64,000 nt of DNA from Schistosoma haematobium (GCF_000699445.3 NC_067195.1:53176465-53240464); one strand, 5' to 3'. Counted from the first letter of the stretch, positions 1 to 11,873 are shown. Numbers and translations are program-made. The notes: generated from the sequence alone by a model not told the origin.

Positions 1-589
1 TAACATATATAGGATAATTCTATATCAATTAATCGTTTCAGTGTTGATAAGTCAATTAGTTGATCATCATCATCAACATATAACCCTGCTTAGATGTGAG
101 ATAGTCCAAGTTGCTATACCAGAATAGCATGACAATCTGGATACAAATAAATAAATAGCGAAAGCGATCGACATAATATGGTAACAATGACAATGAAAAA
201 AGGAAGGTTATCTTCAAGTAGTTATTTTGCAGCATGTAGTGTATATTTTATTTTACAGCTTTGTTATAATAGCTACAACATTTTTATATCGATGTGCCTT
301 ATTCGAATATCCACCATGCGAAAGAATTCTTTTACTTTATTCCAAAAATTGATTCTAGACAAAACCAATATTATCGATGCTTATCAATTATGTCCTCGGA
401 TTAGATCTAAATTAATCTTTACTAGTTTAAATTAAATGATACATTAGGGACCGAAGAACCCTCGCTATCCAGAAGATGGGATTAAAACTCTCCAAGTAAC
501 TCCAATTAAGCTGAACACCTGTTCCCTAAGAAAAATCAAACATCAAATAAATGAAGTAAGAAATAATATTTTGTGTTGAGATGAATTAC
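1..589. other. AT-rich sequence, no gene recognised
   Basis: No recognisable protein domain, RNA or repeat boundary was found. The open frame at 178-435 is low-complexity, rich in Ser, Tyr and Ile, and resembles chance translation of AT-rich DNA. The right end runs into the Penelope-like relic. Confidence 0.4.
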
Positions 590-1198
590 AGTAAATAACC
601 TGACCACGCTCATAAACTTTGCTCAAGACGCAAGCCTAGAAGAAGAACTTGCTATTACTACAACTTGCCTACGTAAAAATGCATATCCAAAGAAATTCGT
701 CAAGAAATATGCCAAAACCAACGTACATGCTAAACACGATATAGTAGAAGTGAAAACCTGATGCGCTGTAAAAGAGATGAAATCACTAGAATAATTAACT
801 ACAGGATGAATGACGCGATGAAGGCCACTTATCCATTAGCAAGACTGAAGACGTTATATAAAACGGACTGCTCACCCAAACAAGCAAAAGTTGAAACGCC
901 CTTCTTTCTTAGTACCTCCAATTGTATTTATAAATTTACATGCACATGCCAAAGTACATACATTGGAAGAGCAGAGAGAAGAGTACAGGTTCGCGTTTTT
1001 GATCACGCTCCAAAGAATTTAAGGCTGAGAGGTGCAACGTCTCTAAATAATGCAATAGCACGGAATTTAACTGATACCGTACATATCATTGAAATTCCAC
1101 AACCCCTCGAAATTATTAGCAGACAAGAAAACGCAGCATCTCTCCGGTTTGCCGAAGGAAACTTGAACCTGATTTATCTGTCCAGAAAGAGACAATGA
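590..1198 (+). pseudogene. Penelope-like element (PLE), 3' end of ORF with GIY-YIG endonuclease
   Basis: The clearest part is the frame at 761-1198 (145 codons). It contains CTCQSTYIGR, the GIY-YIG nuclease core as it appears in Penelope-like retroelements, followed by a conserved Arg-rich helix and a NAIARNL..T.H stretch. An upstream segment at about 600-750, in another frame, reads KNAYPKKFVKKYAKTN, matching the linker between RT and endonuclease in PLEs. The reverse transcriptase is missing, so this is a 5'-truncated, frameshifted relic. PLE nucleases act in target-primed reverse transcription. Family assignment rests on motif recognition only. Confidence 0.75.
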
Positions 1199-1773
1199 TC
1201 AACTTATCACGACCTTGGTAAATTATTATTTTTGTCATTGTCATTTTTAGTATTTTGCTAGCGTTTATTTTTTAATGTGATCTTCGTCAAACTTATTCTT
1301 ATTTTATGTACCCCAAAATCATCACTTCAACTATCGGTTTTTTCATTCACTTAATTCCGCAAACTTATGTAATCCCGGTTACTTAATTAGTAACCCATCT
1401 TATAAAGTTCTTATTCTAGACAATTACTAACTCATAACCAAATGTTTCACATATTCATTTTCAAGTGATATGAATCTTATGTAAACGCTGCACAACCTCT
1501 ATAAACATCACACACTTCGTCCTATATGTTTCCAGACTTCATGTAATTTCTACCTCAGTCACCTCTTGTTTTTAAATTCCATCTCCAAATGACCTTACAT
1601 ATGTTCTTACACAGATATATGTATATAGTTATTATTGAGAATCTTTGTTATCCTAGTTCTTTCTGTTATCGATGTCAGTTGTTTCACACTACATCGTACC
1701 TCAATGTTAGATTTTAGTACCATATACAGTTGGAAGTAGCTGATGAGAAACTATGAAATATTATGAATTCATA
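1199..1773 (+). other. 3' flank of the PLE relic, with hammerhead-like motif
   Basis: Non-coding sequence directly after the PLE stop codon, probably the element's 3' region. It contains CTGATGA at 1740-1746 followed by GAAA a short distance on. PLEs are known to carry hammerhead ribozymes in this region. Helix II is not convincing here, so the motif is probably decayed. The homologous place in the second PLE (47494-47500) also has CTGACGA. Confidence 0.35.
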
Positions 1774-1867
1774 TTATTCTGCCTCAACTGTTGTTATGGC
1801 TTCATTCAAACAATCTGACTCTCCGTTATATTGCAACTCATTTTTGGATGAGTAATGTTTTTTGTTT
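1774..1867 (-). CDS. Possible last coding exon of the TPC gene
   Basis: Reading the minus strand, a candidate acceptor (attttag) is followed by 31 open codons and a TAA stop at 1774-1776. The peptide is hydrophilic (for example YSSKNELQYNGESD) and ends TTVEAE, as a cytosolic channel tail might. It begins in phase 2, but the S6 exon at 2339-2420 ends in phase 0, so at least one more exon would be needed between them. No family motif supports it. It may be chance. Confidence 0.22.
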
Positions 1868-2338
1868 CTAAAATAGCTTCCTATGATTATGAAATAGAAA
1901 AATTTAATTTATTTGGAGAGAGAAATATAGTTTGAAATAAAATCACTCATGGTCATAGAGAAAACTAGCAAATGCAGTTAGTTTTATGTTCAGTATTTTG
2001 TATATATATGTGCTACTTTGTTAGAAGAGAAAATCTGGCATACTGTATAGTTGCTTTGTTTTTTGATATCAGTGTGATTGATAGAATACGTCAATTATTT
2101 AATCCCGAGAGTAGCCATTGATTGGCCACATCGTATCGTGAAATATTTTCCATCGATCGAGATCCCGTTTATTCGTTTCAGTCCTAATGCATAAAAAGAT
2201 AAATACTAAGGTGTACTGTGTAACATTATAATGTCGTTTTTGTTCTCAAACTGTCTTCAAACAACATGCCGTTAAGCGCTGAACATAAAAAATATTTGAA
2301 ATAAACAGGCTATTATTGTTTAGCAAACAAATAATTAC

Positions 2339-2420
2339 CTCGATTATGAATGCAGTAGTTAAACTGAGTATTCCAACGACAACAAATAGCCACCAACTAA
2401 TCATATAAATGTGAACCCAT
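2339..2420 (-). CDS. TPC: TPC exon: domain II S6
   Basis: The 82-nt exon (acceptor taattag, donor gtaatt) completes Arg and reads WVHIYMISWWLFVVVGILSL then TTAFIIE. It aligns with the TPC IIS6 pattern KIYFVLWWLVSSVIWVNLF.A.ILE, with the conserved WW and the final IxE. It ends in phase 0 before the cytosolic C-terminal tail, whose exon or exons I could not place with confidence. Confidence 0.9.
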
Positions 2421-3261
2421 CTAATTACGAAATAAACAGAAAATAAATTATTTTACATCTCAGCAATCTTTTTTTTAGTATCACTGATCAAATGGATCTT
2501 CAATAAGTAAGCCTATGCCTGTTAGCAGTCCATCACAATGATATATAAAAGATTACAGCTTCGATGTAATAAAGCATTATAAACGTAATAATGGCGAAAA
2601 AATATTTTAAAGAGAGTAGTCGAAAACTCTGAAATAAACTCATTGCACTACACAAAATATAGTTCTAAAGAGGAACTACGGCTCTACTATGTTAGCTGTG
2701 TAATGTCCATCATTAGATTATGATGAAGTAGCGAAAGAAAAACAGGTCCATCTCGACAGTTGACGGGTCTGAATGTGATCATGCTAGATTCTAAACAATT
2801 TGGGTCAAAGTAAACAGCTGCTTGTAGTAAACACAATGATCTTCTTTAATCATATTTCAACTAAAAGAAAAAAACCCCGCTTCCACGATAAAAAATAGAA
2901 TTTAAGTTTGAAGGAGACTATTATTTGACCAGTATGATAATATAAATACATTTTGATTATACCCTGAAAACTATTAAATCACAAAGGGTATCAAACTGCC
3001 AATATAGCAAAACATAGATAAAATAAGCCTAATAGTCTTCGATGATAATCTTAACAGTTTTATATTCAATAGTCTCACATTACAATGAAACAAATATTCA
3101 CTGGTCTTTAGACTTCATGAATTTCTCCAAAACAAACGACTATTAACTACTTAGAAAAGAAGAGACATATCTGTCAGAAAAATGTAAAGCATTTTTATTT
3201 CACACATTTTTTTTCTTATCATAATGAATAAATTATGACTTTATTTATAGGACATTTAATA

Positions 3262-3454
3262 ATATCAGAAGGGGTTTTGTGAATATTACAGTAATTTTTT
3301 TAATAGTTGAGATTATGAGTTAACTGAAGCTAGATCACCATGGAAAACCTGGAAGCACTGAGGAGTTCCACAGTAGGAAGAAACGGCCGCCTAGTGCTTC
3401 CAGGTTTACATGGGGGTTTAGATTCAATTGGCTCATGATATCAACTATTAAAAC
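3262..3454. repeat. Fold-back SINE (family B) with hammerhead remnant at its centre
   Basis: The left arm 3302-3358 and right arm 3393-3449 are inverted copies of the 3' tail of SINE family B (..gaagctaga.caccatgg.. / ..agtgcttccagg..). The left arm continues as tail complement to about 3262. Between the arms lie only about 34 bases, corresponding to the hammerhead core: CTGAGGA, a stem II remnant and GAAAC. Stem II and the cleavage triplet are mutated. Flanks acatttaat and acatttatt are a possible imperfect target duplication. It sits in a TPC intron. Confidence 0.75.
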
Positions 3455-3964
3455 ATTTATTCTTAAACACACTTGTTCTTTATTAACACAATAGATAATG
3501 TATTGTGTTTAAAGGCTTTTTTTCTTCTCATTTTCTTTATAAAATTTAAGATTTAATTAAAAGAGGATATAGGTTAGTTACAGTTATTTTTAAAAGTGCA
3601 CAAAAAGAATAGTAAAAGGTCACTGATAAAATTAAATGTTTATTTTATTAAAAAAAACTTATACTAGATTCATTAGCTAAGAAATAAATATTCTATACTA
3701 TGTATGGATTGAATAAGACAAACAGAATTAATTAAAATATAAATTAGTAGTAAAATAAATTACCATATTAAGATTAATTAAATATGCATTGAACTGTGTA
3801 GTCAAGATAACTTTTATAAGAATTATCTTAATTACTGAACTATTTAGTAACTTATAAGTAGTGTGCTTCATTTGTATTACTTAACAAGATTTTAATATAA
3901 GTGATATTTGTCAGAGAATGATTCCAATTGGTATACCGTTCAGTGCTAGAAAGCCCTGAACAGT

Positions 3965-4366
3965 TGAAACTTGGAGAACTACTACAACCATCATCAAGAA
4001 GGTACAGGTATTTATAAATAGTTGTCTACGCAAGATACTCAACATCCATTAGCCGGATACCATCAGCAACAGAGGACAAACCAGCTTCCAGCTGAAGAGG
4101 AAATTACGAAAAGACGATGGAAATGGATTGGACATACATTACACAAATCATCAAACTGCATCACGAGGCAAGCCCTAACGTGTAATCCTAAAAGGAAGCG
4201 GAAAAGTGGAAAGCCAAAGAACACATCACGTCGAAAAATAAAAGCAGATATGAAAAAGATGAATAACAACTGGAAACAAGTGGAATGGATTGTCCAGGAC
4301 AGAGTTGGATGGAGAGCGCTGGTGAGCGGCCTATACTCCTCCACAAAGACTAACGGGGGTAATTAA
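3965..4366 (+). pseudogene. RTE-clade non-LTR retrotransposon, 3' end of RT ORF
   Basis: The frame to 4366 contains the C-terminal motifs of schistosome RTE-type (SR2-like) polyproteins: [37 protein letters not shown] and [16 protein letters not shown], just before the stop. Slightly upstream, in another frame, is ETW.TTTTIIKKVQVFIN. RT catalytic motifs are absent, so this is a 5'-truncated copy. It is antisense to, and inside, a TPC intron. Two more fragments of the same part of the element lie at 56583-57484 and 60880-61912. Confidence 0.82.
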
Positions 4367-4754
4367 GTAAGTATAGCACAAACTGACTGACGTCAATAAA
4401 GTGCACTGCCGAATCCTAAAAAATAGTAATTCTAACGTTTAAGAATTCACCCAGAGACTGGAATATTTGACCCTTGATGAGGTTATGGTTACGAGCTAAT
4501 GAAAATTCACAAACCAAAGTGAAGGATCTGTCTATCGCTCCATGTTTTTCAATGGTATCACAACTTAGGTCAATATGTAAAATTGTCACCCGGAAATTAA
4601 AATATTTATCGTAAAGCTATTCCATCTAACGGCATCAACACTGAAAAACTACAACTAACTATCATTATAAACGAATGCAAATAAATGAGTTGGTTGATGG
4701 TATAATCAAACCAAGTTAAAAATACTTGTAAATTATATAAACATTATAAACATT

Positions 4755-4880
4755 ATAGCTAGCAGTGGAATCCCGGATGCATTATCCGTCTTATTTGGGA
4801 CTCCCCACATGGATTTATGTGCCAAAAGAGACTGATCAATTGTAGTCTTCAACAATAATGGGAAGATTCAAACGACTAGT
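4755..4880 (-). repeat. Sm-alpha-type SINE fragment with decayed hammerhead
   Basis: On the minus strand, GTCCCAAATAAGAC and GGATTCCACTGCTAGC reproduce the stem II and 3' stem I of the Sm-alpha hammerhead. CTGATGA and the GAAA box are lost. The adjoining plus-strand sequence (tgccaaaagagactgatcaa) is a repeat also present at 7040-7110 and 31204-31290. Confidence 0.6.
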
Positions 4881-4972
4881 GAAAATAAACAACATAAACA
4901 TTTCTGTAAAAACTAATTCAAACTAAAACATGATGAATAACTGATAAAAATTAAAGTTTTTTTTAAAGTTAC

Positions 4973-5055
4973 CTGTTCACGGCTTGTTGATATGCGAATA
5001 CAATTATTTGCCAATTATTGACTACCATTAAATCCCATAAAAGCACAAGGCTGGC
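4973..5055 (-). CDS. TPC: TPC exon: domain II pore and filter
   Basis: The 83-nt exon (acceptor actttaag, donor gtaact) encodes ASLVLLWDLMVVNNWQIIVF then AYQQAVN. LWxLMVVNNWQ is the domain II pore helix and V-N-N filter conserved in animal TPCs, where the second-domain Asn is important for Na+ selectivity. The 2-nt overhang completes an Arg codon with the next exon. Confidence 0.94.
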
Positions 5056-6598
5056 CTTAAAGTAATTAAAACAATGATGTGTTTAATGAAACAAAACTAG
5101 ATAAAACTGCATTTTCTAGTCATTATGTTAAATGAAAATAAGAAAATTAAATTTAATAAATATGTAAATTACTTATCAGTGAAATTTTAATTAAAAATTC
5201 ACAGATTCTCTTCAGTCAGATTAAAAACACAGTAATTCAGATTAGGTTTAGCTTTCATTCACTATCATTTTTTTTACTGATATACATTTCAAAACATGTA
5301 CAATTAAAAAGAATACCTATGAACAGTGACAAAATACTGTATAGTACTATTAAAATAATATCTTACATTTGAAGGTATCTATTATAATATCAGTGTTGAT
5401 AAACCATAGATCTACTTTTCATAATTAAAGAGAAATAATTAACTATCTATTGCCAATAAATATTAAAAAAAACTTCTGAAGTTCTGCCAGTAACTAACGA
5501 AATGAATATAATATCTTATTTTACGTATGAACTGGTTTAAATATTGAAATCTTTACTTAAGACATGATGTCAATTCCTTAATAATTCTGTTTTACGATGA
5601 ATAAACTGTATCTATTTACTGGCCTACATAAGAATTATCTCGAAAAAACAACAATATTAGTAGTTATTTTTTTTTATGTATTCACACTAATATAACTCAT
5701 CTTCTATCAATTAGTAACTGACACACTTTGAAAATAATATTCATAGAACTGATATGGGAATAATTCAAATAATAAATAGATGGAGAAAGAGATAATAGTT
5801 ATTATACAGTTCATGTGAACAAATTTTTCTATTTTAATAATACTGTAGTGAACAGGACACGGGTGGGGACAATCAAATTATATTTAGCACAAAATTACAG
5901 AGTTACTTGGTAAAATAGAAAAACCATGCTATAATACTTGATTTGCAAAATGCTCAATAATTGTCTCGAACTTCATTGTTCATATATGTGTATGTATATG
6001 TATATATATATGTATATATAATATATACTATATGTATATTCATTAGTTCAGTCAGTTAGTAAAATTTACAGAATAAATTTCATGGAATGATTTAAAACTC
6101 AACACCTAAAAGATGATAAAAAATGAATGGATCTTTGTTATTGCAACCAACGCTAAACCATATCATCAGATGTCTCAAACTATTATTCTCACTAATTTAT
6201 GAGAATATGAAGCTGTAATCAGTGCTTAAAAATATAGTTTATGGACTAATGTCATGTTTCTGGTTTGGTAACCGCCAAATTTCTTTCAACATATTCTCAA
6301 GCCAACGATCATCGTGAGTCAATTTAAGCGATGCTTAAGTATCAGTTATCATCATTTATGGTAAACAGTTTTAAATTTAAAAAAACTGTCATGAATATCA
6401 GGAAAATTAAAATTGCTCTGAATTTCTCATCTTATTCAACCGGTAGTAAAAAGGTAATTTTTATGGTGCACATTTTCGAAAAAAAATACTTGAGAAGAAT
6501 TAAAATACGTCACTAGTGATTTATTATCATTTATTCTTTGAATAAAATACTAATCAGTTCTTTTAAAACATTGCTTTTTATTAAACATACATGTAAAC
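5056..6598. other. TPC intron, AT-rich
   Basis: No exon or repeat was recognised. There is a short TA/TATG-rich microsatellite at about 5990-6035. The open frame at 6331-6516 is Lys/Ile/Phe-rich and looks like chance. Confidence 0.4.
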
Positions 6599-7110
6599 GA
6601 TGGATGGTAGCTAGCAGTGGAATCCAGAATGCGCGTTTTATTGTACTTGAGACTCATTAGCTGGATGTATCTGCATTTCACATCTTAGTTGATGGTCACT
6701 CTGGGACTCGAACTCATTAACGTTCGCCTCAAACGCCATTGCGTTATCCAGTTAGTTACTGAGTCCTGATAGCCACTTGCTTGTACAATGGGATGAAGTT
6801 TAAATTTAATTGGTATTTTTTACTTGAATCAAGACTCAGTAAGTAGGTGGATAATGTGATGGCGTTTGAAGCGAAAGGTGCTGGGTTCGAGTCCCAGAGT
6901 AAACGTCAACTCTGGGGTGCAAGATGCAGGTACGTCCAGCTGATGAGTCCCAAATACAATAAAACGCCATTTTTGGATTCCGCTGCTAGCCATAATCCAT
7001 ATTTGTTTATAATGCTTGTTATTGAATGTAATATCTAGGCGATCCCCACAAGATACACATATGCCAATAAGAGACTGATTAATTGCAGTCCTAAACATCA
7101 ACGGACAGAT
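6599..7110. repeat. Inverted pair of Sm-alpha-type SINEs
   Basis: A minus-strand copy (about 6599-6780) and a plus-strand copy (about 6830-7000) face away from a spacer of about 50-60 bases. Each has a tRNA-like head (plus copy: gtgctgggttcgagtccc B-box region) and a hammerhead region. In the plus copy, stem I (TCCAG) and CTGATGAGTCCC are intact at about 6937-6950, but the return strand is ruined and GAAAC reads TAAAAC. The minus copy has lost most of its core. The plus copy is followed by the gactgatcaa-type repeat. Confidence 0.75.
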
Positions 7111-8567
7111 TCAGGTAAGCAATACCAAGCGAATTTATAGATGTAAAAAGTTTAAAGAGAAATAAATATATCGTGTGCCAACAAAGCATGTCAAAAGTTT
7201 AAAGATTTTCGTAGAAACAATGTGAGATAATTTTTGCCCTGTATTCTTATAGATTAGATTTGAATGATAGAAATTATTTTGATGATTTTTTCATTTTACC
7301 GTAATGTTCAATTTTACTTGGAAATTCTACAAACGTTTTCAATCAAACTGTAACAAAACACTAGACGTTTTCATTTTTTTAGGACTTATTTTCTTCATGA
7401 AAAAAGTAGAATGGAAGCAAAAATTATGAGAAGTATTCGCATTGAATTAGTTTCATTACCAACTTTATACATTATTGTTTAACACAAAGCTTCAGATTAA
7501 CTGACATCCAAAAACGTGTATATGAAAAAATGGGTAGAAGGTATTTATCTACCTATCTATCTTCGAATAAATATGTACATATATATGTACTGATGCTTGT
7601 ACAAAAATTAACATTTCTCAGAAACAAGACGAATTCACCGAAAAGTAGACTTTAATTACATACTTTGTGCATTTCATAGACTAAAGGTGTTATTTTTATT
7701 CATCAGATGATAGCTATTTTATTTAAAAGTGGTTTATATTAAAACATTATGTCAGTCAAAGAATAGGAATACAGAAATGTTTTCATGGTAGTGAGAGAGT
7801 CTTCAGTGAACTTACATACAACTCACGGAGCACGGGGACTTAAACCAACAGGTTAAATAGTAAACACAAGCAGTTTAAGTCACTGAATGTATTCTCATTT
7901 TCTACAAATCCCCAATATGCATCATAATTCCATGGAATTAGTCTTAAACTAATAAAGTAAACCAAACCATTCTAACACCATATGTATAAATGTATGCAGG
8001 CAGAAAATCGTAACAATAAAGACTGAAATAGTCCGGATGATTTTGAGTAAAAGGAAACTAAAAATAAATTCTAAAGTTACTTACAGCAAAATCATTAAAA
8101 TGTATAGACCAGTATTGCAACTCCTGGTAAGTCCCACATTGATAGGTTTCTCTAACATGAAGTTAATAGAAAAATGTGTTGTCAGTGTGTTGCTTAGTAG
8201 TTTATTGTTTTCAAGCATATTTAAAAAAAAGAGTTTATAATATTTCTGACATCAATAGTTACAAAAACCATTATTTGATTAGGAAAGAAGCAGTACAGTA
8301 CTGAAAACTGTCTTCAACAGCTTATTAATTCATAATCACAAGTCAGCTGACCCCAGTTCATGATGAAAAACAATTTTAAAAGCATAGAAATCCCGTATCT
8401 AAAGTAATTTTTTACATACACTATATTATTCACATTATATTTCTTTCAGTATATGCATATATATTCGAAGTAAAACCAAACTTCCATTAATACTTGTTAC
8501 AGTCCCATATGGTTTCTCGTTCATTCATTTGAATATGCTATATATATTAGGTGAAGTAGTATCTAAC
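7111..8567. other. TPC intron, AT-rich
   Basis: Nothing recognised. The 67-codon open frame at 8037-8240 has no family resemblance. Confidence 0.4.
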
Positions 8568-8596
8568 TAAATCCCATGCATAATACTGTTGAAATT
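8568..8596 (-). CDS. TPC: Possible TPC microexon: approach to pore II
   Basis: A 29-nt stretch with acceptor tttcgcag and donor gttaga. In one frame it reads FQQYYAWDL, resembling the F-E-Q-L-x-Y-W-A region just before pore helix 1 of domain II in TPC2. It ends in phase 0, as the next exon needs, but it starts in phase 1 while the 10185-10493 exon ends in phase 2. Schistosome genes do contain microexons. The call is tentative. Confidence 0.4.
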
Positions 8597-10184
8597 CTGC
8601 GAAAAATCATAAAAACCACTAGATAATTCTCAGTTCATTAATAGTATTTCAAAAAAAGATCTTCAATCAAATTGTTTCAAGTTCATGTGAATTGAATACC
8701 TTTAAAACAAAGTTAAGAGTTACAACACTAAAATGACCTATAGATGTAGTGTTGTTTCTTTTACGTTTACTTATCCTATCTATTTTCATAGATATATGAC
8801 AAACAATTTAGAAAACAAAGATTAAATTTCATTTGTTATTACCGTATTGCTAAATAAACATAATAGTCTTTTTTTTTAGATCAAAATGTATTATTTCATA
8901 TTTCATATTATCGGTAAAGATTCATTAATGTATGTAGACATATCTTAGACATAATGATTTATGACTGTTTTATTGTTATTGACTAATACGAACGATCAAA
9001 AGAAATACTTTGTATATAATGTTTATCATTTTTTATGCGTAAGCACTTGACTTTTAATATTTTCTATTGTTATCTAAAATATTATGAATGAACTGAAATG
9101 TAATAGTTTGAGTCGATTTTTAAGGTGAGACTATTGTCAATTTTACATATATATATATAAGATTGGATTTTTACTTACTGGGACAAATTACATTTTTTAA
9201 ATATTATACCTTGTTAAATATTACATTGCTTGGTAGAATAGGAATAATTATCATCATAAAATCTTATTACAGTAGATATATTATTTGAAAGTATGAAGTA
9301 GATGAAAGTATGCAGAAAGTCACTCAAATTCGCGTATGAAATTCAAGACGTAAAAAACTTACATTAAAATTATGTTTACAATAGTGACTATCACTTGTAT
9401 ATATATAAACTGAATCCAAACGTTTTACTGTAACATGTACCCTGATAACGTTTTCTTTTGAATGACACATATGGTGGATAAGATATTATCAAGGTTTAAA
9501 AAAAAAAATTGATTTGGTCTTTTGTTTGGTAAAACAGCGCTTACAGGTTAGTTGTATGATTAGAAGAATTTTGTCTGGAAGGATATTCACAATAAAGTTA
9601 AGAAATTTGTCACGAACCTAACTGACCGCCGTTCAGGTCATATACAACAAAGCAGTCATGGAAATGTCTAGTAAATAAGTCGTCTAGTGTCAAGCGTCAT
9701 ATCATCAGATACTCAACTGTTTAAATTAACATTAGAGGGAAACAAAAGAATTACGAATTGCATGGAGATAAGTAATGAATGACTGTAATTACGAATTTCA
9801 TGTAAATTTGAAATGCTTCTCAAAAGTCAATGTTTTATGGTATAGGAAATAGTCTGGAGGATAGAAAATACATAGATTGGTTATTTATTCTTTAATTGAT
9901 CAATTTGAGTTTCCAATATGAGATTTAATACTCATGCTATACTGAAGTTTTATATTCCATTTGAACCAAAATCATACAACCATTGTGACCACTAGTCAAA
10001 CTCTCTGGGTTTCTATTTGTTAGTTTCGGAAGTAAGAGATTCTGTGACTTATTAAATGACTAGAAACACAGGAACGAAGTTGGGCGGTTTGTTGTAAATA
10101 AAATAAAAGATATAACAAAAGAGAAAATACAAGTATTCAAAATAAAAAAGCACTTGAAGTATACTTTACTATTGTCATACTCAC
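8597..10184. other. TPC intron, AT-rich
   Basis: No repeat or gene recognised. If the 8568-8596 microexon is real, a further small exon with phase 2 in and phase 1 out is expected somewhere here. Confidence 0.35.
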
Positions 10185-10493
10185 GGATTTGATGAATTTG
10201 TGGAATTGTGATATTTAATAACATCATGGAATAAATTCATACCCAATAATGCATAAAAATAAAATGCTGATATGAGTATTCCAAGAACAGGGGTTAGATT
10301 ACTTGGCAGATCAGCTAAAACACTAACAACTAATCGTGTCCAAGGAAACAGAACAATTAGTCTTGTAGTACGTGTTAATAAGAGGATATTACTTAAACGA
10401 ACAATGTTCCAGATTGTCATTCTAAATTGTGAAATATGTTGCATTCTTGATTTGGGAAAAAATAAAACAAACAAATCAGAAATGAAAACAAAA
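10185..10493 (-). CDS. TPC: TPC exon: IIS3 end, S4, S5
   Basis: A large exon of about 102 codons ending at donor gtgagt. It reads MTIWNIVRLSNILLLTRTTR, LIVLFPWTRLVVSVLADL, then GILISAFYFYALLGMNLFHD. It matches IIS4, the S4-S5 linker and S5 of TPCs, where the last motif is FAIIGINLF. The IIS4 arginines are TRTTR. The residue three before the first Arg is Leu, like the Ile551 of human TPC2 that is associated with voltage insensitivity. The upstream boundary (gaatag) needs a phase-2 partner, so a small exon before it is probably missing. Confidence 0.9.
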
Positions 10494-10651
10494 CTATTCA
10501 ATTCGAGGAATAAAATATTTTAAAACTAAATTTACAGATTTACGAATAATAAAAATGTTCTTTCATAAAACTTATTATTTTCCAAATATTTTGTTGAAAC
10601 TTCTGTGATATAAATGGCTAAAATATATCATAAAAACTTGGATATAAGTAC

Positions 10652-10725
10652 GCCCAGATTAGGAGTACCAAACAAGACGAAATGCACGTCTTGGATCCCA
10701 CTGTTAGCCACTATCTAACTTTATC
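10652..10725 (+). repeat. Sm-alpha hammerhead remnant
   Basis: The plus strand shows ..AGGAGTACCAAACAAGACGA.. followed by AATGCACGTC and TTGGATCCCACTGTTAGCC, a diverged Sm-alpha hammerhead with the 3' part of the SINE. CTGATGA is mutated, so it should be inactive. It lies in the TPC intron before IIS4. Confidence 0.6.
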
Positions 10726-11584
10726 TAAACACTGCATTAATACAGTTGCACGTAACAGACTGCTGTATTATTTTTTTTACCATACTATCCTCATTCGAAA
10801 AAGATGAAAATCAATATATACTGTCACATAAAAGTTAACTATTACTTCATGCAGATGATAAATGAGTACGAATTATCTGTTGTTCACCAACAGTATACGT
10901 TTATTAATTTAGGAAATTAAAAGAATAGTGGATGGAAAATAGGCCCTTTTTCCAATCTAGACTAGTCACTTTCATTCTAAATTATAAGTATGTTTTGTTT
11001 ACTCCAATAAGAGAGACTATGGTATAAAATTGAGAAAATTAAGTCGAATAATCTGTCGCCATCAAATAAGTCAATTTATATTAGTAACTAAAATGAAACT
11101 TTAACTTGTAGTTGTCTGGTTACTTTTATTTCATCATTCATAAGTAACATGAAACTACTTTTACAAAAAGTATTACACTATAATAAATAGCACATTTGAA
11201 GTGACAGCTTTCATTTTATTATTTAAGTACATGATCATATATTTGGGAAAGGACATTGAAACAAGCAACCGATTACATAAGATAAGATCTCACAGCAACA
11301 ACAAAAAAAATAGAAAATTCACTCCACTAATAACTTCAACGTTTAATGTTGCATACTATCTTAACATATTTCATACGAAAAACAGAAAGTGTTTAAAAAT
11401 ATTCTGAGTAATGGTAGTAATTGTTGTTTTATAATCCTTAGAATAACAATTGAATAAATGTATGAGTTTAATAAATAAAACTATATTTGATAGAATATAT
11501 TTACTAAGAAATTACTCTAAGGTTTATAATTATCAGACTTAAATATTCAAAGATATTAATGAATCATATTTCATAAGTTCATTG

Positions 11585-11873
11585 GGTGAGACTATAATTT
11601 ATGGACGACCTTTGAGCGACACTAGATTAACCTTGAGAGTGTCAACCTACATACTAGGGCCAAATGAAGGTTATAAAGCAGTTTGAAGAATAAGGATTAT
11701 GATTTACAGTTGACGGATAAGGTAAGGAATTAGATTTAGGGTTTTCATCACGAACTGATATCAACTATAATGCCAAAACTCTATGTAGCCAAATGGGTGA
11801 ATGAATTTCGCGCCAAAATCTAAGACCTGTTTTCGTAAATCTGATTGGTTCGTCCACAAATTATAGTCTCGGT
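11585..11873. mobile_element. MITE, 289 bp, 8-bp target duplication
   Basis: Terminal inverted repeats of about 26 bp begin GGTGAGACTATAATTTATGG at the left; the right end is ACCGAGACTATAATTTGTGG on the other strand. It is flanked by the perfect direct repeat gttcattg (11577-11584 and 11874-11881). It has no coding capacity. An 8-bp duplication fits Merlin or hAT transposases; Merlin is known in schistosomes. A second copy of identical length is at 49814-50102. Confidence 0.85.

Noticed and set aside
2100..2180. Minus-strand frame reading TETNKRDLDRWKIFHD as a TPC tail exon
   Set aside because: No acceptor gives the required phase after the IIS6 exon, and there is no family match.
4063..4344. 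93-codon minus-strand frame
   Set aside because: Antisense shadow of the RTE C-terminal frame on the plus strand.
6829..7101. 90-codon minus and 63-codon plus frames
   Set aside because: Both are translations of a Sm-alpha SINE with a tRNA-like head and hammerhead.
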